Below, piece after piece: positions 1-11,607 of a stretch of DNA of 64,000 bases (position 1 is its first letter; each line of letters begins with the position of its first letter). The notes beneath the pieces are model-generated. The model saw nothing but the letters and a program-made list of their open reading frames with translations, made no database searches and was not told the DNA's origin. The position numbers were made by a program, and so were the translations under genes. The DNA lies in NCBI RefSeq assembly GCF_029873635.1, contig NC_080425.1:40365390-40429389 (forward strand), given 5' to 3'. Source of the stretch: Malania oleifera. Lineage: Eukaryota; Streptophyta; Magnoliopsida; Santalales; Ximeniaceae.

Positions 1-545
1 AGTATGTTCTATCATGATTTGAGGTATATATAGGTTTTCCCAGATTTGATGAAACAGTTACTGAGTATGTTATGTATGATATATGTAGAACACAGAATAC
101 TCATATTGCCACACACTGGTATTAGTTTATTTCCCTTACTGAGAGGTGTCTCACCCCTAAATTTTATAAACTTTTCAGGAGCCCCAAATAGGAGAGCGGG
201 AAAAGCCCCGCTGAATTAGAGTTGTGGTCTGCCCTTTTTGAAGGGTAAGCTTTGGTAGGAACATTTAGATTTTTGTGGGAAGTATCCCTAGATTTTTGTT
301 TCTTTTGGGATGTATATACTAAAATGCAGTGGTATAGTGTCTCTGGTATTTGCAATAATGTGATGAATGTTTTATATTTACAATATTGTGGTTGTATGTT
401 TCCTGCTGCTTAGGCTCCCGTTTGTGTTTTGATATATCCCTGGTACCCATGGGTCTAGGTGTATGATGACTTGATGAGCTAGGATATAATATAAGTGACT
501 ATGCATTTTATAAAAAAAAATGCAGAAAAGTAGGAGGTCGTCACA
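1..545 (+). repeat. 5' LTR (3' part only) of gypsy element 1
   Basis: The first 545 bases match 7212-7763 in the same orientation, with about thirty differences by eye, mostly transitions. The LTR ends in CA at 545 and is followed by a primer-binding site. Its 5' portion lies outside the window. Confidence 0.93.
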
Positions 546-548
546 GTA

Positions 549-560
549 TGGTATCAGAAC
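549..560 (+). other. Primer-binding site (initiator tRNA-Met type)
   Basis: TGGTATCAGAAC starts 3 bases after the LTR end. It resembles the plant tRNA-iMet complementary site TGGTATCAGAGC, with one difference. It would prime minus-strand DNA synthesis. Confidence 0.85.
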
Positions 561-848
561 CTAGGTTGCTAGGTTCTGTAGACTTTAGAATGCAACGGAA
601 ACAATACCAGAGTTTAGGAAATGATTTGAGGTTTTGTTCTACATTCTAGAGGCAGGACTTCCGTGGTAGTTTCTGTGTTTTTTCTGGGGTGACGATTTCA
701 GGAAAACCATAGTAAGCTATTATCAGGTTGTGTTCCTAGAATGTAGGATTGGGGATTAGAAATGAGCTAGGAATGTTGAGATAAGTGGTGAGGATAGGTG
801 GGTAAATTATAAAGATAAAATTCCTAAGTTGTGGTTGTTGTTTTCAGG

Positions 849-1940
849 ATGGATCCAGAAGGAAATAGTGCCCATGCGAGTGGCAGTGATGGAGTAGGAC
901 CATCAGGTGCAGCTGGGACCGACTCTAACGCGGTATTATGTAGCATGGCTCAACAGGTCATGGCTGAGATTGCTAGGAGCTCAAGGGAGTAAAGTGGTCC
1001 ATCTGCAGGCCATGGGTGCACTATAGAGGAGTTTACAAAGATGAATCCTTCAACATTCTCGGGTGGAGTTGATCCTACAGCCGCTAAGAACTGGATGCAG
1101 GAGACTGAGAAGGTCTTGGCCGTGTTATAGTGTATAGAGGAACAAAAAGTCCGCTTTGCCACCTATAGATTGACAGGAGAGGCTGAGAGGTGGTGGACTG
1201 CGGTGAGACTATTGGAGCAGCAGAGGGTGACTCCGATAGCCATGACATGAGATCAGTTTAAAGAATTGTTCTTTAATTGGAATTTTCCAGCTACTGTCAG
1301 GGAGGTTAAGGTAGAAGAGTTTCTGAGTCTAAAGCAGGAACAGCTATCTGTCCAGCAGTATGCGGTGCGTTTCATTGAGCTCTCCCGATTCGCCCCATAC
1401 ATTGTTCCTAATGAAGTGAGGAAAGCCAGGCAGTTTGAGAGAGGTTTGAGACGGAGCATATTTAAGCAGGTGGTGGTGCTACGAATCCAGGACTTTGCCG
1501 AGTTGGTTGACAAGGCAGCCTTGGAAGAGATGGGTGAGCGTCTCGATGCAGAGGAGCAAGGACAAAGGAAAAGATCTACATCTATGGGCTACTAGCAGGG
1601 TCATAGACCGGGTCAGTGGAGGAGAGGTAACCATGGCAGAGGGCGGAGACAGGAGATGGGAGGTCGCGAGGTGCAGGCAGGGTAGGGTCCTCCAGTCTGT
1701 CAGACTTGTGGTAGGAGGCACTGGGGTGAGTGTCGAGCTAGTGGTGTGGTGTGCTATCGCTGTGATAGATCAGGGCATATGGTGCGAGACTGTCCTACCC
1801 CACCGGATGCAGTTCTAGTGTGCTATCGCTGCGGTAGATCAAGGCATATGGTGCGAGACTGTCCTACCCCACCAAATGCAGTTCCAACTCCTAGACCATA
1901 TCGAGGAGGTTATCAGGCGCCACGTGGGGGCCAGCAGAGG
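849..1940 (+). pseudogene. gypsy element 1 gag (nucleocapsid), broken
   Basis: The frame opens at ATG 849 just after a TTTTCAGG stretch and stays in one frame, with stops at 990, 1128, 1248, 1593 and 1683. The middle (about 1020-1560) reads as a retrotransposon gag domain, with motifs such as RWWTAV, QYAVRFIELSRFAP and VPNE. It is followed by a basic linker and three zinc knuckles: CQTCGRRHWGEC near 1701, then CYRC-SGH-RDC near 1752, then a near-copy of the last one 69 bp further on. The protein would package element RNA in virus-like particles. The stops make it non-functional unless read through. Gag and pol share one frame, as in Tekay/Del chromoviruses. Confidence 0.88.
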
Positions 1941-4900
1941 AATACAACTCCAGCTAGGGTGTTTACTCTGACATCAGGTGAGGCTGAGATGGTGGGTGAT
2001 GTGGTGACAGGTATGGTTGCTATGTTTTCTTTTAAAGTTATTGCATTATTTGATTCAGGAGTTACGCACTCGTTTGTGTCTTCAAGGTGTGTTAAATTAT
2101 GTGGGGAGGAAACGTAGCCATTAGATGTCGAGTTATTAGTGGCGACACCGACCAAGTTAGCAGTGAGGTGTAATAGGGTGCTTCAGGGTTGTCCAGTTGA
2201 TATTCAAGGAAATATTTTGTCTGCTGATTTGATAATGCTGGACATGCATGGGTTTGATGTTATTTTTGGCATGGATTGGCTAGCGGCTCATTTTGCCAGC
2301 ATAGATTGCCGAGCAAGAGAAGTGATATTCAGACCTCCAGGGAAGGCAGAATTCAAGTTTGTAGGGTCACGAGTACAATCCCTGCCTCAATTAGTTTCAG
2401 CTATTCAGGCTAGAAAACTACTGTTGAGTGGTTGTCAGGGGTTTATGGTTGTAGTGAAGGAGATGTCAGAGAATGAATCAAAACTTGTTAGCACACCTGT
2501 AGTAAAGGAGTTTACAGATGTTTTCCCATATGAGTTACCAGGCTTGCCACCAGATCGTGAGGTAGATTTCCCTATTGATCTACTTCCAGGTACAGCGCCG
2601 ATTTCTAAAGTACTGTACCAGATGACGCCCGTAGAATTGGCAGAATTAAAGAACCAGTTGCAAGATCTACTAGACAAAGGCTTCATACGACCTAGTGTAT
2701 CTCCGTAGGGAGCTCCAATTCCATTTGTAAAGAAGAAAGACGAGACTATGAGGATGTGTATAGACTATAGGGAGATTAATAAAGTGACGATTAAGAACAA
2801 GTATCCTCTATCTCGTATTGATGATTTATTTGACCAGCTCCAGGGTACATGGGTGTATTCGAAGATTGATCTCAGATCCGGTTACTATCAGGTAAAAGTG
2901 AAAGCAAAAAACATCTCGAAGACGGCCTTCAGGACTAGGTATGGGCATTACAAGTTTCTTGTTATGTCGTTTGGTTTGATGAATCCTCCTACAATATTTA
3001 TGGACTTGATGAACAGAGTCTTCCACCAGTACCTAGAGTAGTTTGTTATTGTTTTTATTGATGATGTATTGGTCTATTCGAAAAGCTATGAGGAGCATGA
3101 GACACACTTGAGGCAGGTTTTGCAGACACTTCGGGAGAAGAAGTTGTACGCCAAGTTCAGTAAATGTGAATTTTGGCTTGAGAAGGTCGTGTTCTTGGGG
3201 CATGTTGTATATGGAGACAGTATTTCTGTGGATCCTAGCAAGATTGAAGCGGTAGTGAATTGGACTAGATCAAGAAATGTCCAGGAGATCAAGAGTTTCT
3301 TGGGGCTAGCTGGCTATTATCACCGTTTCATTTAGGGATTCTCAACCTTGTCAGGACCTTTGACACGACAAACAAGGAAGAATGCCATATTTGAGTGGGA
3401 CGACAACTATGAGCAGAATTTTCAAGAACTGAAGCAAATATTAGTCACAGCACCAGTATTGGTTATCCCATCAGGGGGCGAGGGATATGTTATTTACAAT
3501 GATGCGTCCTTGAAGGGACTTGGCTGTGTATTGATGCAGCATGGCAGGGTAGTGACATATATGTCCAGGCAGTTGAAAGAATATGAAAAGAACTACCCAC
3601 ATGATCTTGAATTGGCTGCAGTGGTACGCGCATTGAAAATTTGGAGGCATTATCTATACGGCGAGCAGTGTGAGATTTTCTCCGACCATAAGGGCTTAAA
3701 GTATTTCTTCACGCAGAAGGAACTGAACATGAGGCAAAGAAGGTGATTGGAGCTGATAAAGGATTTTGATTGTACCATCAGTTATCACCCGGGGAAAGCA
3801 AACGTGGTAGCTGATGCGTTGAGCAAGAAATCGAGGGAACCAGTGTTGGCGGCTATGGAGATCCAACATCCGATTATGATAGATCTGGAGAGACTCGGCA
3901 TAGAGTTGGTGGAGAGTGATCTTCCAGTGTGTATTGCCAGCTTAGTAGTACAGTCTACTCTGTAAGAAAGAATTAAATCCGCCCAAAAGGAAGACCCAGA
4001 ATTAGCAGAGGTGATAAATAGAGTATAGAGTGGTTAAGGGGAGGAGTTCAGTATTGTAGATGACGAAGCTTTGTGATTCCGTTTTAGATTATGCATTCCC
4101 GGTGATACTGAGATTAAAAAGACTATTTTAGAATAGGCTCACAGATCCTTGTATACAGTTCATCCTAGGAGTACGAAGATGTACAGGGATATGCGAGAGT
4201 CGTACTGGTGGAGTGGAATGAAGAGAGATCGCCGAGTATGTAGCCCAGTGTTTGACGTGCCAGCAGGTAAAGGCTGAGCACCAGAGGTCGGCAGGGCAGT
4301 TGCAGCCATTATTTATCCCGGAGTGGAAGTGGGATCATATATCTATGGACTTTGTGTCAGGACTTCCGACGGCATTACATGGCCAGAATGCCATCCGAAT
4401 GATTGTTGATCATTTGACTAAGACTACCTATTTTATTCCTATCAAGATCAACTACTCCCTCAGCCGTTTAGTGGAGATCTACATTCAGGAGATAGTTCGT
4501 TTTCATGGGGTGCCTGTATCTATTGTGTCAGATCGAGACCCGCGATTCACGTCACGATTTTGAAGGAACTTGCAGGAGGCTCTGGGGTCTCAATTACCGC
4601 TTAGCATGGCATTCCATCTGCAGTCAGATGGGCAAACTGAGAGGACGATACAGACACTTGAGGACATGCTCCGTGCGTGCGTATTAGATTTTTGGGGTAG
4701 TTAGACTTAGTTCATGCCATTGGTAGAGTTCACATATAATAATAGTTACCAATCCAACATGAGCATGGCACCATTTGAAGTTCTATACAGTAGGAGATGT
4801 CGATCTCCTCTGTTTTGGGATGAAGTGGATGAGCGGTGAGTAGTGGGTCCAGAATTGGTACAGCAAGCGCGTGATAAGGTTTGGCTTATTAGAGACAGGA

Positions 4901-5406
4901 TCAGTGCAGCTCATTGCTGATAGAAGAGTTATGCTGACCATCGCCACAGGAATTTAGAGTTTGACGTGGGTGATCACGTATTTTTGAAGATAGCTCCGAT
5001 AAAAGGGGTTATGCGATTTGGGAAGAAGGGTAAACTTACTCTTAGGTTTATCGGTCCATTTGAGATTCTAGATAAAGTGGGACCGGTAGCCTACAGATTA
5101 GCTTTACCACCTGCCTTATCCAGGATCCACGACGTATTCCATGTTGCTATGTTGAGGAAATACGTCCCAAATCCTTCTCATATCATCAGTTATGATGAGT
5201 TGGAGCTTAGTGATTCACTGGTGTACGAGGAGATACTAGTACAAATTCTGTATAGGAAAGTACAGGAGCTACGTAACAAGAAGATTCCTCAGGTAAAAGT
5301 TCTGTGGAGGAATCACGCGGTTGAAGAGGCTTCTTGGGAGCTCGAGGAGCAAATGAAATAGAGGTATCCGCATTTATTTCAAGAAGTTTTATTGGCTAAA
5401 ATGTAA
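1941..5406 (+). pseudogene. gypsy element 1 pol (PR-RT-RH-INT-chromodomain), broken
   Basis: This continues the gag frame. Domains in order: aspartic protease (ALFDSGVTHSFVS near 2043); reverse transcriptase ([15 protein letters not shown] near 2730, FGLMNPP, and the VIDD-type catalytic block near 3054); RNase H ([15 protein letters not shown] near 3495, [10 protein letters not shown]); integrase (zinc-binding HRSLYTVHP region near 4141, [12 protein letters not shown] near 4253, core SMDFVSGLP and VSDRDPRF near 4530); GPFEILDKVGPVAYRLALPP; and a C-terminal chromodomain (VKVLWRNHAVEEASWE near 5296). Stops occur at 2115, 2706, 3039, 3333, 3744 and 3963, with four more by 4140, and others after a frameshift near 4230. 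The polyprotein probably ended at TAA near 5404. Order RT-RH-INT defines Ty3/gypsy; the chromodomain places it among chromoviruses. Confidence 0.9.
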
Positions 5407-5633
5407 GTAGTTAGGTAGTTTTCTTTTGCAGGTACATGTAAGGGTATAATTAGTGTAGTATTTTAGTTTTGGGAAAATGGTTTTCTTTTGTAAATATAAT
5501 CTCCCAAGACTTGGAATGTAACCACAGTATTCCCCCAGCACAAGTGAGGGCATGTAATAAAATAAGTAGACCATTTTTCCTAATAAGGGATGATGAATTA
5601 TATGAATAGTAAATTTCGAGGACAAAATTTTAT

Positions 5634-5646
5634 AAGGAGGGGAGAA
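5634..5646 (+). other. Polypurine tract of gypsy element 1
   Basis: An AAGGAGGGGAGAA purine run directly abuts the 3' LTR start at TGTGACAACC. It is the expected plus-strand primer. Confidence 0.85.
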
Positions 5647-5726
5647 TGTGACAACCCGAATAAAAATGGAATTTGAATAATTAAGAGGGCGAGAAAATAG
5701 GAACAGAAACAAAAGGAGGTAGTAGA

Positions 5727-5873
5727 CTTCGTTGACGAATACAGGGCCTCGTCAACGAGAAAATACCGAGCGGGGTTTTTGGCCGCTCTGAATTTCGTCG
5801 ATGAATGTAAGGTCTCGTCGACAAATTTAATGAAGGACTCATCGACGAGGTGACGTGGCTTGTTGATGAATCG
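5727..5873. promoter_or_regulatory. GTCGAC-centred palindrome cluster in U3
   Basis: Six degenerate copies of YTCGTCGACGAR (for example TTCGTTGACGAA, CTCGTCAACGAG, TTCGTCGATGAA) occur in about 145 bp just upstream of the TATA box. Differences from the consensus are mostly C-to-T or G-to-A at CpG. Confidence 0.6.
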
Positions 5874-5879
5874 TCTACT

Positions 5880-5888
5880 CTATAAATA
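5880..5888 (+). promoter_or_regulatory. LTR TATA box
   Basis: CTATAAATA lies about 230 bp into the LTR, followed by a CT-rich leader. It is the likely U3 core promoter. Confidence 0.65.
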
Positions 5889-6499
5889 TCAAAATCCGGA
5901 TTTAAACTTCATTATTAAACAAGCTTCACTCCTCTCTCTCCTCCATTCAGTTTTCTCTCTCTCTCTCTCTTCGATTCCGGGCCAGTTTTATGCCGGATCG
6001 ACAAACCGAAGTCACCACGATGCTCTTGGGGAAGTTCTCTCGGAATCTACCAGAGCGGATCGTTGGTGAAAGCGAGTTGGAAATCATCCTTGAGTTGAGG
6101 TAAGACTTTTTAAGTCATATTTGGTCTTGCAGTAGTTATAGGAAATGATGTACGCATGGAAATACTAAAGTTTAATACTGGGAATTTTCAGTTTTAGGGT
6201 ATTGGTCAGGAAATCCTACAAGGGTTAGACTAGATTGTTTTGGGGGCTTTCTCAGTAACCAGGTAAGGGGATAAACTAAGCTAGTATTTGTTGAAATTAT
6301 GTATACTGTTATAACATCTGGTTTCAGAAAAAGTAAATATGTGTATGTGTATATATGATTTTTATTTGGGAAATTATTGTTAAAATGATGACATATATTG
6401 AATATGGAAAATCCGTTTAGTGTGACATGAGTATAGAATGCTATGAAATACTACTTCTGGAATTTTGTTTATGATACGGATTTTTATAATGGGAAAAAC

Positions 6500-6745
6500 A
6501 GGTGTACAGGCCGAGATTTTTATATGTGATATGTTTGCCGGCGTACGGGCCGTGCTATGATGTGATTTGCCAGCATACAGCCTGTTCTATAATATGTTTG
6601 CCGGCGTACGGGCCGTGCTATGATGTGATTTGCCAGCGTACGGGTCGTGCTATGATGTGATTTGCCATCGTATGGGCTGTGCTATGGTTTGTCGGTGTAA
6701 GGGCCGTGCTATAATAACATGTGTAATACCGGCATATGGGCCGAT
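6500..6745 (+). repeat. Tandem array inside the gypsy LTR
   Basis: About six or seven imperfect units carry GGCGTACGGGCCGTGCTAT with spacers of about 36 bp. The array is GC-richer than its surroundings and sits downstream of the LTR TATA box, so it would be in the transcript. Confidence 0.8.
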
Positions 6746-7763
6746 GATTTTCATGATACACGTATATATGCAAAATGATATGATTGATGTGAAAATAAAT
6801 TATATGAGATATCTATGTATCACAGTTTTAGTATATGTTATATGATATCAGAACCTGGTTGGCTTGGTCTAGACTAGCACTTGCACGGTACCGTTGCTAT
6901 GTGTCCATGGTCTTTGTGATCATGATATTTTTGTTAGCGCCACTGTACGGAGTGGTGTGAGATTAGATTGTCAATGTGGCTTTTAAGAAGTGTGTGTGAT
7001 CGCCCCTAGTGTACGGACTAAGTCAGACAGGCCCATCGGACTTACAAACTATATGTTTGACTGGCAGTGGTCGGCCAACCATTGTCAGGTCCTGCCTTCG
7101 GGTCACACAACCGAGTCATGTGGGGGTAATACATGACAACAGCCAGCTAAGCTACCAGGAATGTTTTATATTTTTATTATTTTATGAAAAGAAACTTGTT
7201 TATGAAAATGTAGTATGTTCTATCATGATTTGAGGTATATATAGGTTTTCCCATATTTGATGAAACAGTTACTGAGTATGTTATGCATGATATATGTAGA
7301 ACACAGAATACTCATATTACCACACACTGGTATTAGTTTATTTCCCTTACTGAGAGGTGTCTCACCCCTAAATTTTATAAGCTTTTTAGGAGCCCCAGAT
7401 AGGAGAGTAGGAAAAGCCCCGCTGAATTAGAGTTGTGGTTTGCCCTTTTGAAGGGTAAGCTGTGGTAGGGACAGTTAGATTTTTGTGGGAAGTCTCCCTA
7501 GATTTTTGTTTCTTTTGGGATGTATATACTAAAATGCAGTGGTACAGTGTCTCTGGTATTTGCAGTAATGTGATGGATGTTTTATATTTACAATATTGTG
7601 GTTGTATATTTCCTGCTGCTTAGGCTTCCATTTGTGTTTTGATGTATCCCTGGTACCCACGGGTCTAGGTGTATGATGACCTGATGAACTGGGATATGAT
7701 ATAAGTAATTATGTAATTTCTAAAAATTAAAAAAAAAATGCAGAAAAGTAGGAGGTCGTCACA

Positions 7764-8901
7764 GGTTAACTTCAGAATGGTGGTATCTTGGATATATTGG
7801 TTAACTCGTGAGAACTTAAGCTATGAACCCTAGATGCTAAGTTCGGTTGTGTTTTGAGAGTTTCCATAGGGTAGACTCGACCTTAGAGTTCTTTTCGTAA
7901 GACTCCTTGGGTTGGGACTCACCTTTGTAATGACTTGTTAGATTTGAGCTTGGGTTGGACACATCCTTGGAGTTGTAGTCGTGAGACTCCTTAGATAGGG
8001 ACTTGTCTTTGGAATGACTTTGAGCTTGGTTGGCTTGCTAAACATGGAAAACTCCATGGTGTTGAGATAAAATATTTGTGAAGAGACTCTAGGGTGGGAG
8101 TCCATTTTTAGAGTTTTTGTAAAACTCCTAGGTGGAGACACACTTTGGAAATAGTTTTTGGTTTTGAGCTTGGACATTTACTTGGTTGGTTTTACCAAGT
8201 GGGTTGTTGGTTTGACTTGAAGAACCTTTGAGATGGGATCTAGTCTTGGATGGTAAGATTCTTAGAGAACCTTGAGATGATATTGATCATTAGAAGATGG
8301 TATTGTACAAAGTATTAGAGTTGGGTTATGATAGAACCTTGATCTAATAAAATTTTAGGTTGGATATTATCTAAATTAAGATGAGTCTCAGTTGGTTTTG
8401 AATTTATTTTGGCTTTTGAGAGGTAGGTGCTCTGTGAATTTGTGGGCAAGCACTCTTCGAAATTTTGGTAAGAGTTTGATCCCGATAGTAAGTTTTGAAT
8501 ATGGATTCGTATCAAGGATTAAGAGTTTGAATTCGAGGAATGTGTCAATCTACAAAACCATTCGGTGGGTTGGTAGGCAATTATCTTACGATTGAGTTGT
8601 GTCCTAGGATGTGAGAAGTCTTGGGTTGATTTAGAGATTTGATTGTGGTTTAAAGGAAGTTGCATTTGGGTTTGGCTTTGAGTTTGGTTGAAGACCTTGT
8701 GTTCAAAGATGCATGCCATGTGCGATTTCGGATTAGATTGGGATCAAGTCTACTATAAGATCAAAGACAAGATTGGTTGTTGTGAAGAGTTTCAATTTGT
8801 GATTATTTGAAGCCTCCTGTGTTGGGGTTTATCGAGTATTACTGAAAATTGGCTCATGTGTGTTCATCAACGAGGATGCTGATAGACTAAGAGGGGGAAT
8901 A
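7764..8901 (+). mobile_element. Internal remnant of a non-autonomous LTR element
   Basis: No coding sequence is recognisable. Degenerate repeats of roughly 80-150 bp (about 7885-8170) share GAGACTCCT-like and TTTGAGCTTGG blocks. The segment ends in a purine-rich AAGAGGGGGAA (8889-8899) directly followed by TGTTAGGGTC, which looks like a polypurine tract plus LTR start. The left part appears displaced by gypsy element 1. Confidence 0.4.
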
Positions 8902-9860
8902 TGTTAGGGTCTTAAAGTTTTGCAACCCTAACACATGGTTTTGGTGTATGATTATTGAGTTGGAGGAGTGGTCAATATACTTAGATGTGACTGTGCTATT
9001 GTCATAAGGATAATTTTGGTGTGTCTGAGTGACATTATGTTGGTTTGGATAGTTCAAATTGTGGTGCTCTTGAATCTAAGATGTATGATCATTAGATCCA
9101 TGGTGGTTGCTTGTATGTGATCGAGAATAGTTCAGAGATATTTCTTAGGGGTACACTAGATGTGCATCCTATATCCCCTAATATCCATATGGGTACTAAG
9201 TGAACAACCTTGAGGAGCACTCAGGGACGAGCTCTTAACATCCTTAAAGGTTGTCTTGGGTTTCCATATGGGATTAGGAGCCCCACAAACAATCCATTTG
9301 GGAATGAGATCATATGAGTACTTTTGGCTCTGAGGTTTAGATGTACGTCCTTCTTAGTCGCCGACTATACAGTTGGACGATATCATTTGAGACCCTGGTT
9401 GTGCTGAGGGGATGAGAATTACCCTCAGTACTAGTGGAATGTGAATTATTTGCCTTATAGTTTGAGTCCAAGTTCTTTAGTGATGACCTTAGTTGGTTCA
9501 AGGGCTATCGAGCAATGAGATTTGACCACAAGGTTAGACACTTGAATGTTTCCTTGGGTAAGGATGAGTATGGCTGGATTGGACTTAGTGTAGTCTAACT
9601 GTTGCACAGGTGTCACTCCTTGACACTTCGGGAGGATTTTGGTAAGGATGATTCCTTTTGGCCATTGAGAACTCCACTCCATGACTTTGAGCTCCTACTT
9701 TCAAAAGTGCATGTGTCACCTAAATATTTTTAGTTAAAAAAAGTTTGGACACTTAAAAGTGTAAGAAATATTTTTTTATGAACAAGTAAGAGCTTATAGA
9801 GACCATTTTCTATAATTGTTGTAACCGTTCAATAATAAAAGTCCTCCTTTTTCTCCATCT
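8902..9860 (+). repeat. Candidate 3' LTR of the non-autonomous element
   Basis: It starts TGTTAGGGT after a purine tract; a 9-bp inverted repeat (TGTTAGGGT and ACCCTAACA, 8902-8933) forms a hairpin at the boundary. An AATAAAAG sequence followed by a T-rich stretch near 9830 could be the polyadenylation region. No second LTR is in the window and the right end is uncertain. Confidence 0.35.
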
Positions 9861-10060
9861 TTATTGAAAAAAAAAAAAACTTATATATCTCTAAGAAACA
9901 AATGGAATCTCTTAAGAAAGATATAGTTCTATATATTTATCCCTATAATTCAAAAACAAAATATTGATCAATTAGATCAATGTTGCTACCAATTAGTCTT
10001 AGGTAAGGATCAAACATGTTTAGTCGGATAGCTTTATTCTTTTGCAAAATATAATGAATA
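9861..10060. other. AT-rich spacer without genes
   Basis: Low-complexity AT-rich DNA with an A-run near 9866; no coding or RNA signal seen. Confidence 0.5.
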
Positions 10061-10345
10061 ATAAATAAGGTAAATTTCAACAACACCATCTAATTTTTTA
10101 AATATGATAGTCCATCTCCTAAATTTCTGAAAGTTATCAAAAACAACATGAGATTTAATTTTATGAATAGAAAAAAAAAAATTCATTAGCCAATCATCAG
10201 TCAAAAATTAAGTCCACATGAAAAAATGAACTTTATCCTTAGAAAACTGACTATTCTACTCTTTTTATTCAATTGTGATAAGATAACTTAAGAAAATGAA
10301 ATTAATGTAATAAATTAAGTTGAAAAAATTGATTAGTTAAATGCA
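10061..10345 (+). mobile_element. Left arm of an interrupted inverted-repeat element
   Basis: The reverse complement of this stretch aligns with 12852-13115. Shared blocks include the reverse complements of TCAACTTAATTTATT, CACAATTGA and CATATTTAAAAAATT. The arms resemble long terminal inverted repeats of a MITE or foldback element. Confidence 0.5.
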
Positions 10346-10819
10346 ATATTTTGAAAATTTTTATATTGTGAATATGATATTTACTCTTGCTCGAATTGCA
10401 AGTCAGCCTTCCGTCTAACCGTCAAATCAACCAATTTGAAAAAATAATTTATAATATGATCATGGCATATTATCCATTGGACCTAAATTTTATTTACATT
10501 TCTAAGAGTTAAAAGTGCATCACCATATTCTAAAATTGTGTAACACCACTTATTTTATAGTAAACCAATTAATTTCTTAACAAATTTCAGTTAGTGTGTA
10601 AATCCATGAACTGTGATATTCATATCATTATAGAGTATAATTCTATAAATTAATATCTAATAATATCAATAAATTACATATATAAATTATCCATAAAATA
10701 GTAATAAAAGTCTCATAATTCTATACATTTAAATTCACCATCACTTTCTTCAAATGTTCTAAAATTCTCTTTGGAATGAGCTGAATACCATGATTACATA
10801 GTAAAATGGATAAGTTAAC
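10346..10819. other. AT-rich spacer between inverted arm and LTR
   Basis: AT-rich DNA with no coding capacity; possibly interior of the inverted-repeat element (a TTCCGTCTAACCGTCAAAT stretch near 10410 is MITE-like). Confidence 0.4.
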
Positions 10820-11129
10820 AATTTAACACACATATAAGGGATAGAAAAATGGAAGCCAGAAGAGACGTAAAGATTATATCATCTAACAGATTCCATAGAA
10901 GAAATAAGAGCAAAAGAAGAGGACAAGGAAGACATTTATCATTTGATTTGTAATTGCATTTAATCTTGAGTCTGTAATAATGCATATTATGCATGGTATG
11001 AGTGAATGCTCAAATAGAGTTCATAAACTAACCTTAGGGACGTAACCTTCAATCAAAAACCTTTTGATAAGTGTTAAAATCATATAAAAGGTTTTAGGGT
11101 CAAAAATTGGGGCCAAACTGACACCTTGA

Positions 11130-11510
11130 CTAGGCCCGGCTGACCTACCCCTTATGTACTAAATGACTCGGTCGACCAACCCTGCCACCTAAGACGTGTT
11201 GTGAAGTCTCGGTCAACCGAACCATTTACTACTTAAAGAGCTCAGCCGACTGACAGTCCTTGGGCAACTAGTCTTAATGACTAAGGAAGCCTCGGTCGAT
11301 CGAATCTACGAAGGTTCAGAAAATCGCCTTTGGCTCAGTCGATCGGCACTATTTTCAGCCAACTGAGCCTTGAATAAAATTTGACATTTACAGTGAGGCC
11401 AGCCGATTGGCATTGTGCTCGGTCAACCAACCCTCTTGGGTTGACTTTAATATTTTATGGTCAGCCGACCGACGATGCACTTAGTCAACCGAATCTCTCA
11501 AGTTGGCTTA
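11130..11510. promoter_or_regulatory. GGTCGACC palindrome array in U3 (copy 1)
   Basis: Repeated CGGTCGACC, CAGCCGACTGA and CGGTCAACCGA variants lie just upstream of the TATA box at 11599. Confidence 0.55.
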
Positions 11511-11598
11511 TTTTTAAACGATAATCGTCATTAATTTTTTACTTAATCTTTTTTCAAAATGACGAGCGTGTCCGTAACGGTAATCATTTTCTCCGAGT

Positions 11599-11607
11599 CT
11601 ATAAATA
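11599..11607 (+). promoter_or_regulatory. LTR TATA box (copy 1)
   Basis: CTATAAATA followed by CCCCCTCATTAC; the corresponding minus-strand TATATATACCCCCTCAT occurs in copy 2 near 45345-45360. Confidence 0.6.

Larger units (their letters stand above)
5647..7763 (+). repeat. 3' LTR of gypsy element 1 (2117 bp)
   Basis: It starts TGTGACAACC after the polypurine tract and ends GTCGTCACA at 7763; its last 552 bases match window positions 1-545. U3 carries a cluster of palindromic TCGTCGACGA-like sites (about 5727-5873), then a TATA box at 5880. A tandem array of about 36-bp units lies at about 6500-6745. The bases after the LTR are GGTTA; the matching target duplication would lie outside the window. 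Confidence 0.92.
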
